Positions 11,105 to 24,410 of a DNA stretch of 64,000 nt are shown here, one piece after another; position 1 is the first letter of the stretch; each line of letters starts with the position of its first letter. The stretch spans positions 124,001-188,000 of the forward strand of contig OENT01000039.1 of assembly GCA_900239685.1 (NCBI GenBank). The letters are read 5' to 3'. Made by a program: the position numbers and the translations under genes. The notes under the pieces are model-generated. The model did no database searches, was not told the DNA's origin, and saw only the letters and a program-made list of their open reading frames with translations. Origin of the DNA: Rotaria macrura. Taxonomy: Eukaryota; Rotifera; Eurotatoria; Philodinida; Philodinidae.

Positions 11105-14100
11105 ATGACGACACCATTATCCAATGGAGACAATTATCATCAACGACCAAGCTTTGAAATTCCAAGATTATTTCGTAATGTATTTACTCGTTCATCGAAA
11201 CATAAAATTTCACACTTAGAAAATGAAATGACAACATTACCAAAAATATTGTTGAACTCAAGTAGTACCAATGAAACATTAGTGAATGCTGCAAATAACG
11301 AACAAAACCACGATTTATGCTTGTTTTCTGAAAGTCCGCATTATATCGTTCGAGTATGATGAATATTGAGCGATTTCTTTCATGACTATAGCCTAGAAAT
11401 TTCAGATTGCTGGTACTGGAAATACTGATGAATTCGAACGTGTTGTTCGTGATGATCCAACAAAATTAAAGGTTGCCAATCCATCTGGTCTTTACGCTGC
11501 TCACAGTGCTGCTGCTAGAAATCGAGTCGGTATTCTAGCATTACTGGCTAAGTACAATGAAGGTATATGGATTTGTTTTGTTTTCAGAAATACAAAATCT
11601 ATTTATGAAAGGAATTTTAGATTTAAATGTCGAAGATAAAGATGGCTGGACACCCTTGCATCATGCTGTGAAAAATAATGCACTTAGTGCGATTGAATTT
11701 CTTTTGGATCATGGAGTTGATGAAGGTCATCTAACGAAACAACAAGAAGCTCCTATTCATGTCGCAGTTATATACAATCAACTGAAAGCTCTTGAAGTAT
11801 GTTTGAATATTTTTCTTTCTAAATGATTTGATTTTGCTCAGAAAACAGTATATAGATTTGTTCAGTTATTAATTAAAAGCAATCGTAACGATTGACCGTA
11901 ATTATAAGATGTTCCTTGAGAGAAATGATCATTAAACTTAATGAAAATGTTTTTTCTCACATCGATGACATGTTTTTGACATGGAAATTAATCGAAACTG
12001 ATAATTTGAATAGAGTTGGAACATGATACCTAGATATAATGATTTGATGAAGAAAAAACTCACGTATATTTCACAAAAAAAAATTAAATATACATTACTA
12101 AGTTTTAAGTATGTCGAAATTGAATTTTCTGATGAGTTCTGAGAAATAAACTCATAATCTGAAAAACGCTATTTTGTTCACATATTTTGGATTATTATTA
12201 TTATTGAGGATTTAATCTTAGGATTATTTGCAATAGACATATCAACAGATGAAAATGATGATGACAGTAAAGATAATCAGTTTCTGCCATGCGATGGTCA
12301 CAGAGAGCCGTACTTTTTCAACAAACATGATCAGAATACAAAGTCTAATTTTCCTCTCTGTCGGCCTTGAAAACTGTTGTCGTTCATTTCCAGAATATTA
12401 TTTATAGTAATTGAATAGTGAAATATAATTTTCACTACAACTACAAGTAACCAATCAATTTAAAATGTATGAAGTTCATGAGTACTCGTGAGATACTAGA
12501 GATATTTCTTCTATGAAGGAACTGATGCTATCATACATTAACACCCTCATTGCACGATTAGAATTAATACACAATGACTTCATATAATTTACATCGAAAA
12601 TTTTCCGATTGATTTGAATAATGTTTTACTTGTAAGCAGCATTGTGCATTCTAATAAAATTTTTCAATGTGAAATGCAATTTATTTTAAAACTATATTGT
12701 GTTCGACTGATATTGAACAAGTTTCGACAGAAAGATCATTGATATCTTCATCTGTTACTTTGTCTAGCAAAAAGATGGAATACTACTCAAATCTTACTAA
12801 AGTTTGATGAGTCGACGGTTGACTATTAAACTAAGTTGTACACATATATGGTCAGAATGTTTGAAAACGATTCTCTTTATTGGTTTCGATCACTATTCAA
12901 ATAAAATAGAACAACTCTTCAATTGCAATTTACATAAAACTGTTCTTACTGACTTGTTCTGAAAACTATGATTTCAACTGAGTAACAAAAGTATAACAAT
13001 TCATCTGCAGAATAAGTCAGAAAGGTCAGGCAGCTGTATTTCGAAAGCTGATGAAATTTCTCATGTTTATCAGTTCTATTAAAAGTCAAAATAAAAATGG
13101 GAATAATTGCAATATATAACTTTCAACAATCTCTACCAAGAATTCACTTTATGTTGTTCGTCCATTGCCAAATCTTAGAATTTTGATAGATATACACGAT
13201 TGAAATAAACAATGGATATTGAAGAAAATTTTTTCTAACTAAACCATTATGTGATACATACTTTCCTTGTAGCTTCTTCTAACGAAACGTCCAGATGATG
13301 TCAATCTTGGCGGTGAAAGAGAAAAAACACCACTTCATTATGCAGCTCTAATTGATAATGTCGAAGCAGCAAAGATTCTCGTAAGTCGACTCCCGTGATT
13401 TCAATGCTTGATATGACTGGAATTATTGTAGACCAATCATCATGCTCGTCTTTGCCAACCATGCACTGCTGGAAATTATCCCATACATATAGCTGCGTTG
13501 AATAGTAGTAATCGAGTATTCAGTCATTTATTCTCGATTGGTAAGTTTGCTTTGTTTTTATTGTATGTCATATGATTATTCATTGTAGCTAAATCATTGG
13601 GATATGATAGTCAACATCTGTTAAGTTTTTGTGATGCGGAAAATCATCGACCATTACATTCGTCTGTCATTGGTACGTCTTTTACTCGAGCAATAGCTGA
13701 AGAAAATTATCGTTTTAACTTTTCTTCCTACGAAAATCTAGGAGGAAACATTGAAGCAGTTGAGATATGTCTAAATAATGGAGGCAAAATTGATGATCAA
13801 CAGGAAGATCTATCAACACCAGTTCATTTAGCATCATCTCAAGGTTCAATTGAAATTCTTAAATTGATGTTTAATTGTCAAGCGGAGCTCAAATCAAGAG
13901 TCATTCGTATGGCTGATATACAAGGCATGACACCCTTACATAAGTAAATAGAAGAAGTATTTTACATGAGTTCTTTTCTATAATTAAGAGTTATTATTTC
14001 AGGGCAGCTATGGGTGATCATGTGGATGTTATCGAGTTTTTACTTGAAGAAGTAGATTCATGGACTTTCTTTTTGTTCTATTCTATATTTTGATTGTTTG

Positions 14101-17100
14101 ATGAGTAGGGAGCCGATATTGATGTTCGAGATACATCGAAACGAACGCCATTATTAGTTGCTGCTTTAAAAGCATCTGTACAAGCTGTTTGTTATCTTCT
14201 ATCTCAGAATGCTTCATTAACTTATCGAGATGATGCGGATCGAAATCTACTACACTTTATGATCATGCAAAATTTACCAATTGAAACAATTGGTAATATT
14301 TTATTTTGTCGAGAGAATTATCGTTTATTATTTGATCAGCGTGACAAAGATGGATATTATCCTATTCATTATGCATCACGTGAAGGACAAGTTAATGTAT
14401 TAAAAATATTAATAAAACATGGAGCAGAAATAAATAAAAAAACCAATCAAAGACAATCATCATTACATTTTGCTGCAGAGTAAGTCGTTTTCTTTAATCA
14501 TGTGTTGTCGTACACGTATTACATGAATTTCAATGATTGGAAACGGTTAAATTTGCAACCAATAACCGCTACGTGTTGTTACTTAGAAAGTATTAAAAAT
14601 GGATCATTAATAGAGATGTATGAAAGCAATTTTCTTCCTGTGTCGATCTGCCGTCAGGCTTGAGTGACAACATTACTTGATATGCGTTAATAAGACATTC
14701 CATATTCAAGCTGCAGTGTCATGAAACATACAATGAGTTCAACATAAATCAATGACGATTTTCTATTTCAGTTTGTCTAACCAATAGCATGCTGCCATAT
14801 TACTGTTCATATGAATATTATGCGACTATGTAATAATTAGTTTGTTTCCTTCTGCCTCTATTTTTACAGGTTACTTGGTTTCTCAGTGTTAATTGTTTAG
14901 GGTGGGTACAAGTGGCACGTTGAATTGTAATTTAACACTTAAATATACAAGATTTATTGAAATCTATTGAATCAGATGAGAAGACTGTTCCTAGGATCCC
15001 TATGCGATGAAAATCTCAAGCACATTCTAAGAACAGTGTCATTAATCGCATGAAAATTGTTTTATTCGAATGCTATGGGGAAATATTCTTTTCATTAGCG
15101 TTTACTTAATATTCTAAAACTAATGTATAACAGTTATTCATACGTTGTAATGAGATGTGAGTCCTATGCAATTTTTAACGGTCTGCAGAGACCTATCTGT
15201 CATTGCGTTCGATTGGTACCAATTAAACAGTGAGATGATCTAATAGTTGTACCCTAAAACCTTCAAGATACGTTTTCAATCAGAGACATAGTATTTTGAT
15301 TTATCACTCTGAAATTCTATTTGACGTAGTATCACCTGTAGAATACTGTAAATAGTACGGCCTGGGATCACATTCGAGATGTTTATTCATTATTTCTAGT
15401 CACGTACGCTTTTTTCGTACTCATAGTCTGCTTAGACCGAATAGAACTAGGCTCTATTCGATAATTAAAACACATAGACATCTTAGATACAATGGTCAGA
15501 AAAAGAAAAAAAATTGATCAGTGTCAAGAACATAAGCACAGAAAATCAGATCTCTCGAGGAAGCTATCCGTTTGTGAATTTTAATACGTCAATGTATAAT
15601 ATTGAAAATAATTTTAGATATGGTCGATATAATACATGTCGTCAACTATTAGATACACCTGGTTTCAAACGTATTCTCAATGAGCCCGATAAACTAGGTC
15701 AAACGCCACTTCATCTTTGTTGTCAGAACGGTCATACGCGTGTTGTTCAATTACTTCTACATAAGGGAGCCCAATTCACAAAATGCTATGAAGGCAATAC
15801 ACCCTTGCATGAAGCGGCTGCAAATGGGCATGCATCAACGATTGATATTATCCTTCAAGGTCATGCTCATTTAATTAATTCACTTAATCGTCTTGGAATG
15901 ACTCCATTACATCTGGCTGCTGCAGGTGGTTATGTTGATTGTGTTGATTTACTTCTTTCGAAATCGGCAACATTTTTGCCAAATATCGAGGGTGAAACAT
16001 TTCTTGATCTAGCCATTTTGCAAAAGCAAAAGGATATCTGTCTTACTATAATCAATCATGACCGGTAATCTTTGACTTTTTTATTTTTTCCTGAAATCTA
16101 ATTTGTTATTATTTTAATTAATTAGATGGAAAGAAGCGTTAGATTTGAAAAGTTTAAAATATCAAACACCCTTACTCGGCTTAATTGAACATCTACCAGA
16201 ATGTGTACCGGCCTTATTCGATCGATGCATTACTCAAAGTCATGCTGATAAGAAGCATAAAGATTTTCATGTAAAAAATTTCTTTCTAAATTGTAATTCA
16301 ATAAATATTGGTTTATTTATTTTTTTTTGAACATTTTAGCTTACCTACGATTTTCATTACATTAATTGGATGGATACGAAAAATATTGATGGAAAAGAGT
16401 ACCGCTATCCAATGCTACCGTTAAATGTATGTACATTAAAAAGTATTCGTAACATTTGATGTTTGACTTGAATGAAAGCAATATTTTCAAATATTGAATT
16501 GTTGAAATTTCTTATATATCCGTTTTATAAATAGTATTAACTCCAGTAGATGAGAAAGTCAAATATTTTTTCAATAATCATGACAATCACACAAAATTTC
16601 ATAAGAAAGATATTTTTGTCAAAAAACTTCGAACGATTAATCCTCTCTAGAAATTTCAACAAACCACATTACTTTCCTGATAGTCTATTCTTGAACACTG
16701 TTAGCTTTGAAAAACAAACGTAAAGTACATACATACCACCGAAATATATATTTAGGTTAAGAAAAAATAAATCGTGTTCTTTCGAATCGCAACATTTCTA
16801 GAGAATTTCTCATCGCCTAAAGTCATTCACGTTTTCATTTCGAAGTATATTTATTATTCAACCTGCCAGTATGCCGAGTTGTAAAAGGAATTAAACATGG
16901 ATCTTTTCATCAGTTCTAATAGAACTTGATGGAAAAATACACACGTAGTTTTTCTGTAGTAACTGAGGATCGAATTTTCTATGTTCATCTTAGACTTATT
17001 TTTAGAACACCATCGTAATCATAAAGATCTAATTTGATTGATGATGTTACTTCTTGGAACGTATCTGATAAACGATATAGTTCTCTTTAAAATTTTCAAA

Positions 17101-20100
17101 ATCATTTTTCAAGACAGAAATTACGCTGATGAAAAGATGCTCGAGATTATTCGAATCTGTTGATAACTGAGAAATACGATATGACACTATGTTTTTATCT
17201 TGTCTCAATGATTCGTACAATATTAGAGTATTTTAATTTTAGTTACCTATCCAACAATAATACTGATCTAAAAGTCACGATTATTTTGAGACGTGCTTAT
17301 TGTGTTTTCCTCAACCTCATAAGTTGTGAAGCAAAAGAAGTCAGCTTATTTTAGAGTTAACTCTGCAAATACTTGAGTTAGAACCTTATCTAAGCTAAGT
17401 AGCATGTTGTTGGCTTCTGAAAATGTATGAGAAATTCTACGTACATTGAATCCTGATCTTGTTTCATATTTGACATGCACGCAAAATCTAATCCTTACCT
17501 TTTAACATTATAGATGATGGTTAAATTTGGTCGTACGAATCATTTAAGCCATCCATTATGCGAAACATTACTTCGTCAAAAATGGCTCTCATATGGTTTT
17601 CCAATTTATAGTCTTGATTTAAGTTTTTATCTTCTTTTCCTTTTTCTTCTCTCTTATTTTGTTGTCACATATCCATCATGTAATCATTATGATCCGGAAG
17701 GTTGGAAAAATCCGACTCATTCATGTCCGAGGAACGATTTTATATCATTTCATAAAAGTGCGACAGTATTCCAAATAATTTGTATTTGGTTTATTGTTCT
17801 ATATTGTTTTTTGAATTTTATTTTGGAAATTATTCAATTAGCTCATGACGGCCGTGAATATTTCCATGATATTGAAAATTACATACAATGGATATTATAT
17901 GTTACAACAACTGTATTCACATTACCATTTTTATTTGATCAATCATGGCATTATCAATGGGTAGCTGCTTCAATAAGTATATTCACTGCATATTTAGCAC
18001 TCTTATTTCTTCTTGGTCGATTTTACATTTATGGTATATATGTAATTATGTTTATGGAAATAATGAAAACATTGCTGCATGTTTTATCCTTATTTTCAAT
18101 ATTAATACTTGGTTTTGCATTAACATTTTGTGTCACAAGACCATTTTCTCAGGTAATATTGAATAGATTAAGAGAGAAAGAAATACTCATTAAGCGCTCA
18201 AATAACATAAACGGAATCGAAAAATGTATCTAGCCAAACAATTCTTTACAACATTGAATATTAATTCTTTCAACCAGTGAGATTTTTCAATAAGTAATGA
18301 TCGTAAACCAATAGAATAGGGAATAAAAATATATCAGACAAGCATAACAACCCCCCCCCCCCCTCAAAATACAAGGCCGCTCCATATTAGAAGGCCATGT
18401 CTGGAAAAAAGTTCATCGAGCCTATTACAAGATCATGCTCTAATTAAATAATTAATTGGATTTTAGTTCTTATTTTTTTAAATTAATTAAAAATTAGTCG
18501 AATTCTGTCATTATTCTGGTGTTTTCTTCTGAAAAATCAGTTTCTTTTCCACCATTTCCAGTGAATTTTACACAAAAAGGGGAATTTTTCCATTAAAATA
18601 CCAAAATACTGAAATTAAAGTTATTAATTAATATTTATTAAATATTATAATTTTAATATAAAAAAGAATTAATAATTGGTTAAAACTTAGCCTCAATAGA
18701 AGGCCACTCAAAAAGTAACGATGTGTGGAGACGTGATACAAGGCCATGGCCTTTTATTTTCGGCGCGGGGGGGGGGTTGGTTACATCTGATTTAGATCAC
18801 TGATACTAAGCATCTAACAAAAATCTCAATAGAAATGTTAATAGCCGTTGAAGTTACTTTTCGAATGCTTTACATAAGAGATATTTTGCATCACCTATGA
18901 GCTGAAGGTTCGTTTTCGAAAATCACATGTAGTATTTATCACGTATCGAAAAACCGTATAAAAATTGAATTCAACATGACTATTTAAATAGAATGAAGAT
19001 TTGCTATATTTCTTGAGACTAACGAAAATAAACTTGCGTCCTAAAGAAAACGAAATAGATGTTTCGTATTTGCTTTTGACTAATATAATAGTATATTTTT
19101 CTTGCTAATGACTATATTTCATTTGCGCTTGACTTCAATGACATATAGCAAGTGATGCATCAGTGTAAATTGCTGTGATTGGAAATAAGATATCATGAAA
19201 TTTTATTATAGTGAATTCTAATTCGTTCTGAAATTCCACGCACCATAATATATGTAATAATAGCCAAATCATATGGTCTAGTAGTAGTAAAAGTTTGCGA
19301 TATCTTTTTCAAGTCTCCTAAGTAGGGATGTTCTCACTCTTTAAAGTGTTCAGTAAGAGTTTTTTCCACACATTCTACATTTTTCCATCGAAAATGTTTA
19401 CCTATTCTACAAATTCTGTTACTTACACGAATAGAAAATCAAATGTATTTTACTATCAAAATTACAAAAATTAAGGATCCAAGTGAGATTGGTCGTAACT
19501 GAATAGTTTTAGCATATATTTTCAAAAAACATGACGTTAGCTGCAAACTTCAATCTATCATAGATGATATTGCATAGAATTCAAAGTAAGAAGTTACGCA
19601 TATCCTTGCGATGACGACGATGGAAACAATATGTCTATATCGATTAACTACCAAAGACTTAGAAACGCATACAAACGATCTTTTGTCTCACACCGCTTCA
19701 TATTCACTGAATACCAGTAATCAAAATAATACACATTTTGTCTCGGTTTCAATAGACGACAAAATAATTCTCACATTTCTTGAAAGTGTGATTCGAGCTC
19801 GAAAACTTTTAGATTTCAGAGACTCTCAAAATATCGTTAATTGACGATAAAGAATAAGGAACTAAATTTTCTTTTTATGAAATTCTAGGATCTCAATCTA
19901 TCAAATCCACAACATCTCTTTATGATTATACTGAAAACTGTTACGATGATGTTAGGTGAACTTGATTATGAACGTTCATATTTAGATAATATGCACGATC
20001 AACATTTCGATGTAACGAATCTAATAATATTACTCGTATTTGCCATCATAATGCCAATACTTCTAATGAATTTATTAGTTGGTTTAGCTATCGGTGATTT

Positions 20101-20787
20101 AATGCAAATTCAACAGAATGCTCGTTTAAAACGGCTTGCAACTCAAGTTTATTTTCAACAGAACACTTTTAAAATGACTTTCTCGTTCTCTATGTTTAGG
20201 TTCAACTGCATACAAATCTTGAAAAGAAATTACCTAATAAATTAATTCAACGCTGGACAAATAATGAATATGTGATTTATACGAATTTAGGTATATGTAA
20301 TCGGTTTTCAACATTATTCAAAGAAGTAAGTCACCTATTCAAAGAATCATCTTAAAGAATATTGTCTAAATTTCATTTTTAGTGGATTTCAAAATCGGTT
20401 GATACAAATGCTGTGTTAGATGCGAATGAAGAGTTTGGTACGGAAAATGTTTTATTTCTAGAATTATATAAACAAAAACGAAGGTAATCTAGGCCTATAT
20501 TCTGTTTTCAAGATTCTTGTCTGTTTTCCGTTTGTTTGTTTTCTTGTAGACAAAAGGATATGCAACGTCAATTGGAGAAGATTACGGATCTCGTTCGATT
20601 GGTTCTTCAAAAAATGGAAATTCATCCTGAAACTGAAGGAGATGATACAATCTCGAGAAGTAAAAAGGAAAATCTTTTGAAATTTCATAAATTTCGTCAA
20701 GCATTCAATGCAACGCGTCGATTTTCTCGTATGCGTACTTCAAGCGGAAATATTCCACGATTATTTAATCATGCCGAAGAAGCCTAA
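11105..20787 (+). CDS. TRPA1: TRPA-family cation channel (TRPA1-like), 17 exons, complete
   Basis: Sensory, non-selective Ca2+-permeable plasma-membrane channel. Exons: 11105-11353, 11406-11562, 11588-11796, 13273-13380, 13432-13540, 13589-13672, 13742-13943, 14003-14051, 14109-14479, 15618-16064, 16126-16270, 16340-16426, 17514-18152, 19889-20146, 20200-20325, 20383-20483, 20550-20787. They total 3579 nt, an intact 1192-aa frame (human TRPA1 about 1120). Residues about 85-650 form an ankyrin-repeat array with typical TPLHLA-like motifs (KDGWTPLHHAV, GQTPLHLCCQNGH, GMTPLHLAAAGGY). The pre-S1 linker (LIEHLPEC) leads to six membrane segments and the pore helix ending TVTMMLGELDY. S6 is followed by the conserved LLVGLAIGDLMQIQQNARLKRLA stretch in outline, then a C-terminal coiled coil. 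I took the ATG at 11105 because the frame opens only 27 nt upstream, without another ATG. Oddities: a candidate 25-nt intron (11563-11587), substituted reactive cysteines, and a MITE in intron 13. AATAAA sites lie near 20856. Confidence 0.93.
18345..18783. mobile_element. MITE-like element with C-run/G-run terminal inverted repeats inside the TRPA intron
   Basis: The left end reads TAACAA, then 13 C (18351-18363), then TCAAAATACAAGGCC. The right end read inward gives TAACCAA, then 10 C (complement of the G run 18767-18776), then GCGCCGAAAATAAAAGGCC. These are roughly 40-bp imperfect terminal inverted repeats around an AT-rich core of about 350 bp. Further AAGGCC motifs are spaced inside both ends. 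A TA target duplication would fit but cannot be separated from the repeat itself. It has no coding capacity and sits within intron 18153-19888. Confidence 0.55.
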
Positions 20788-23783
20788 AATAAAAAATCTA
20801 AATATCTAAATGTATGTTGTACTTTACGTAAATCTGTTTGTACATGTTGAAGAAAAATAAAATAAAATACTTTTATTGTATTAATAAGTTTAATTTTAAG
20901 TTTTCTTTTTGTTTCAAATAACATAAATAAGCAATAGATTCAAACTATACTTTTTGGTTTGACTCAATAGATTTTAACTAGATTGAATCACTAACAATAC
21001 GATGTTATAAATACTCTTGAAACACTGAGCATTTACAGATTTACTAGTTCCATTTCCACCAAGCATTTTCATTTCTTACAATCAACAAACTTTCAATGGC
21101 TGAATTTTGATAAAGTTTTAAAGCAATGTACTCTAGATGTTGTAAAAGAAATCGAATCAACGAAACTCACCAATAAATGACTTCACTTGATTTTGTCTCT
21201 TACACTTTACGAAAACATACAGTTTCACAGTCTAAATTGGGACAAAAAATTTATTAATGTTCATTTAAAAAAATTCTAAGGGTTTCGTTTGATTTCTTTC
21301 AACTAAGTTCGATTTGTCTAATACGACATTGTTAAAAATAGGGAAAAAAATGTCATTTAGTTTATATCGTTGATCTCTGTTCTATTAAAAGCATCAAATG
21401 TTACTATCATCCATGATTTAGGATGATAATCAAGATAGAATGCTACATATTCGAAGATTGAAAATCTTAATATCATTGCTTTTTAAACAACCGTAATTTT
21501 CAAATTTTCACGTGTATGCTTCTCAGTTCGTTATATGTAAATGTAGTGTCATAGTTGCAAGCAGAATATTTGCCAATGCTTTATTTCTGCTTGATCCCTA
21601 TAATAATAGATTCTATACCTAAACTTCTATCACGAAAGAAAACAGTTAGCCTCATCAATCAATATCATACGAAGACATTTAAGTTATTTTTGCCTGGTGT
21701 TTTTGTAGTCGTCTCTAATATTTTACGATGAAACTATTCGATATTCCTTTTTTAATCTACACGAAGAAAAACCAGTTATGTTATTTGTGTTACACAAATT
21801 TAACAGAGGTATACGTGAATGTTTTTTATAGATATCGTATATCATCATTACATATATTATTTAATTAATTATTGACTAGGAAAAAAGATATTACTCTTAA
21901 AATACATATTTATCGAAAAAGTAAACCTTAGCATTCAGTTTTATTACTGCCAACATTTAAACCCAAACAAGAAAAATCTTTACTTTTCACTGTGCATTCA
22001 TATCAACTGGAGAGCTAGAGCGAAAATTCAACTATATTCAATAGCAATGAATCGACTTTTAGTTATTATGATGATATTTGAAGTTTTAATTTTCTACAAA
22101 TTCGAGTTTATTTTCTTAAAATTCACAAAATTTCTGGGGGTACTTTTACTTGTGGACGTATTCTGATAGATTTATGACTTTGAAAATTCTATACTTTCAA
22201 TAATCTAGTTTTCCGACGATTTTACGCAAATTCCTAAAGAAGAAAAATAACCTTGCAAATGATACATCAGTGCTGCACAATATGAAATTCGTTTTCAACG
22301 ATCAGTTTCTTCCAAAACGAATCATATCTAAGCATAAATTGTATTCCTAATGAAGAGAACGACGAGCTTTATCAATTAGACATATCTACATATATTGCCA
22401 TGCATACTATAATTACATTTCAGTGTGTAAATTAAACATATCATATCAACAGAAAGCAAAACCCAATGTTCTACTTATTGAATCACAAAAAATATATTAA
22501 ATGTACACGAAAAAAAGCCAAGAGAAACTTGTGCTCATACATAATTATACATAAATATGAAGGTCATTTGCTAATTTTTGTATTTTTCTTTTCTGTATAA
22601 ATCAAAAAGCAAATAATATTAAAAAGATAACAAAACAAAACTATTGACTTCATATGATTAATTATATCAAAATTTTCTTCTTTTACAATCATTAACAACA
22701 CTATAAAATAAAACAACAAAAAAAATAGATTATTATTACTGATAAACGTGAATAAATTTATCTCTCATTAAAAGGAAAAACACATTACTATCCATTTATG
22801 TATATAATTGGTATTAATCCATCATCTTTCATTATGGACAAGTCTACGATGATGAGTCTCAGACGTTGTATAACTCGATCATTTACTGTATACATTAATT
22901 ACATATGAAAAAAAAAGTATCATCATTTACTTAACAAGCTTTGCCCATGAAAGGTGAGTAGTCCGAGCTTCAGTATCGTCAGTTAATCGAAATACATATG
23001 TACGTGTTGTACACGTAATAAATAGGTGAGGCGGTCATGCGCATGCTCATGTACATCTATGTTCGAAATGGAGTAAAGTGACGTTCGTAATGTGTCTTCT
23101 CGTTTATCAAGATATGAAACGAGGTTTGCAACCAAATTTATCATAAGAAGAAAAGTAAATGAAGTAAATAGAATGGAATAATCAAAATGTGTGATATTCG
23201 AAAAGCAGCTTGTTATGCAATTATATGATACACGTCAAAAAGAAGAATATTTGATATATCGTGTTTCTTCGTATATTTTTGATTACTATTAAATGATAAA
23301 ATCACATTACTGCATATTAAATGACCAAGTTAATTACTAATTATAATATTTTCTCTTATTTTAAAAAGAAGAAATTTGCTACTCTTTTCTGTTCACTAAT
23401 GAAAAACATTAAGATTCTTGAATCATTTAAATTCGTCTTAGTAAGAATCAATCTGCTATGATGTATTATATGCTAAATGACTACATCGTATAATGTGCTT
23501 GCTAGTTGATTCAGTATTACGTGCGATCGCATTAGGACCATGAAAAGAGAAATAATAGGTTTTTTTTCTTTCTTTCATTCTTTCTCCTACGACCAATCAT
23601 CTGTAAAAAAGTCGACTTGTTTTATATTCTACCGGCGTTATCACTATTTTCATTGGTGTTGTAGATGGACGATATTTATTTTTCATTCACTTAGATTAAC
23701 AAAAGAGGAGAGAAAAACAAATCGTACGTATCCTAATTATATTAGGCGACAATTATCCATAAAAAAAAGAAAGCGATCATAAG
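20788..23783. other. Intergenic, TRPA to first msx gene
   Basis: About 3 kb of AT-rich DNA containing the TRPA 3' end and the upstream region of the first msx gene. I saw no further exon, RNA gene or element. Confidence 0.6.
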
Positions 23784-24410
23784 ATGGTTACAAAAGCAAC
23801 AAAAGATTTTAGTGTAGCTTTTCTGTTGCGAGATAATAATCATGACTATGACTTTAATTATTTATCAGAGTCTTCATTCTCCAATTCGAATTCACTATCA
23901 ACCCTGAATAAAAAAATACGAAGTCCCACTCAATATTCTTTGTCTGGTAAGTTATAGTTTTCAAAACTATTACAAAAAAAACAGAACATTATGAAATGTT
24001 AAATTCAAAAAATAAATATTAGATAAAATAGACAAAAAATTTTGCACATTACGAACGCATAAAAATGGACGAAAACCACGTACACCATTTACAACAACAC
24101 AATTACTTGCATTAGAAAAGAAATTTCATGATCGGCATTATTTATCGATATCAGAACGAGCTGAATTTTCGATATCACTTAATCTAACTGAAACTCAAGT
24201 AAAAGTATGTATGAGATATACACATGAATCAATTTTCAGAAAAGAGCAAGATAAGTGAATTTATACGTATTTTAGATTTGGTTTCAAAATCGTCGAGCAA
24301 AAGAAAAACGCTTATCCGAAGCTGAACTAGACAAATATCATTTTATACAATTAAAAGATCAATTATCTAAACAATATGAAATGACATCAACATTTTTTTC
24401 ATTTTCATAG
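23784..24410 (+). CDS. msx: Msx-class homeobox transcription factor, copy A
   Basis: Nuclear DNA-binding repressor of the Msx class. Exons 23784-23946, 24023-24204 and 24276-24410 give 159 aa. The N-terminus has KDFSVAFLL, an eh1-like Groucho-binding motif as in Msx proteins. The homeodomain spans about residues 70-129, beginning [19 protein letters not shown] and ending [22 protein letters not shown] and the LTETQVK stretch before IWFQNRR are Msx hallmarks. The second intron falls between homeodomain positions 46 and 47. The C-terminal tail is only about 30 residues, so the protein is short for the family. An in-frame stop lies 24 nt before the ATG. It is tandem with copy B, 2.9 kb downstream on the same strand, and shares its exon structure; the homeodomains agree at about 50 of 60 positions by eye. 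Confidence 0.92.

Noticed and set aside
12225..12369. Coding-like frame in TRPA intron 3 (AIDISTDENDDDSKDNQ...)
   Set aside because: Only about 46 codons, no start or splice partner and no family resemblance; probably chance.
13673..13741. Stop-free, in-frame segment in the TRPA ankyrin region (23 extra residues if translated)
   Set aside because: It has GT-AG borders, and removing it restores a canonical ankyrin repeat (HSSVIGGNIEAVEIC), so it is treated as an intron.
19611..19844. 77-codon open frame inside TRPA intron 13
   Set aside because: It has no TRPA homology, and joining exon 13 (...RPFSQ) directly to 19889 (DLNLSNPQHLF...) reproduces the normal S5-to-pore sequence in frame.
23540..23782. 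Open frame just before msx copy A
   Set aside because: It is in a different frame, low in complexity and best read as 5' UTR; the msx start at 23784 has an in-frame stop just upstream.
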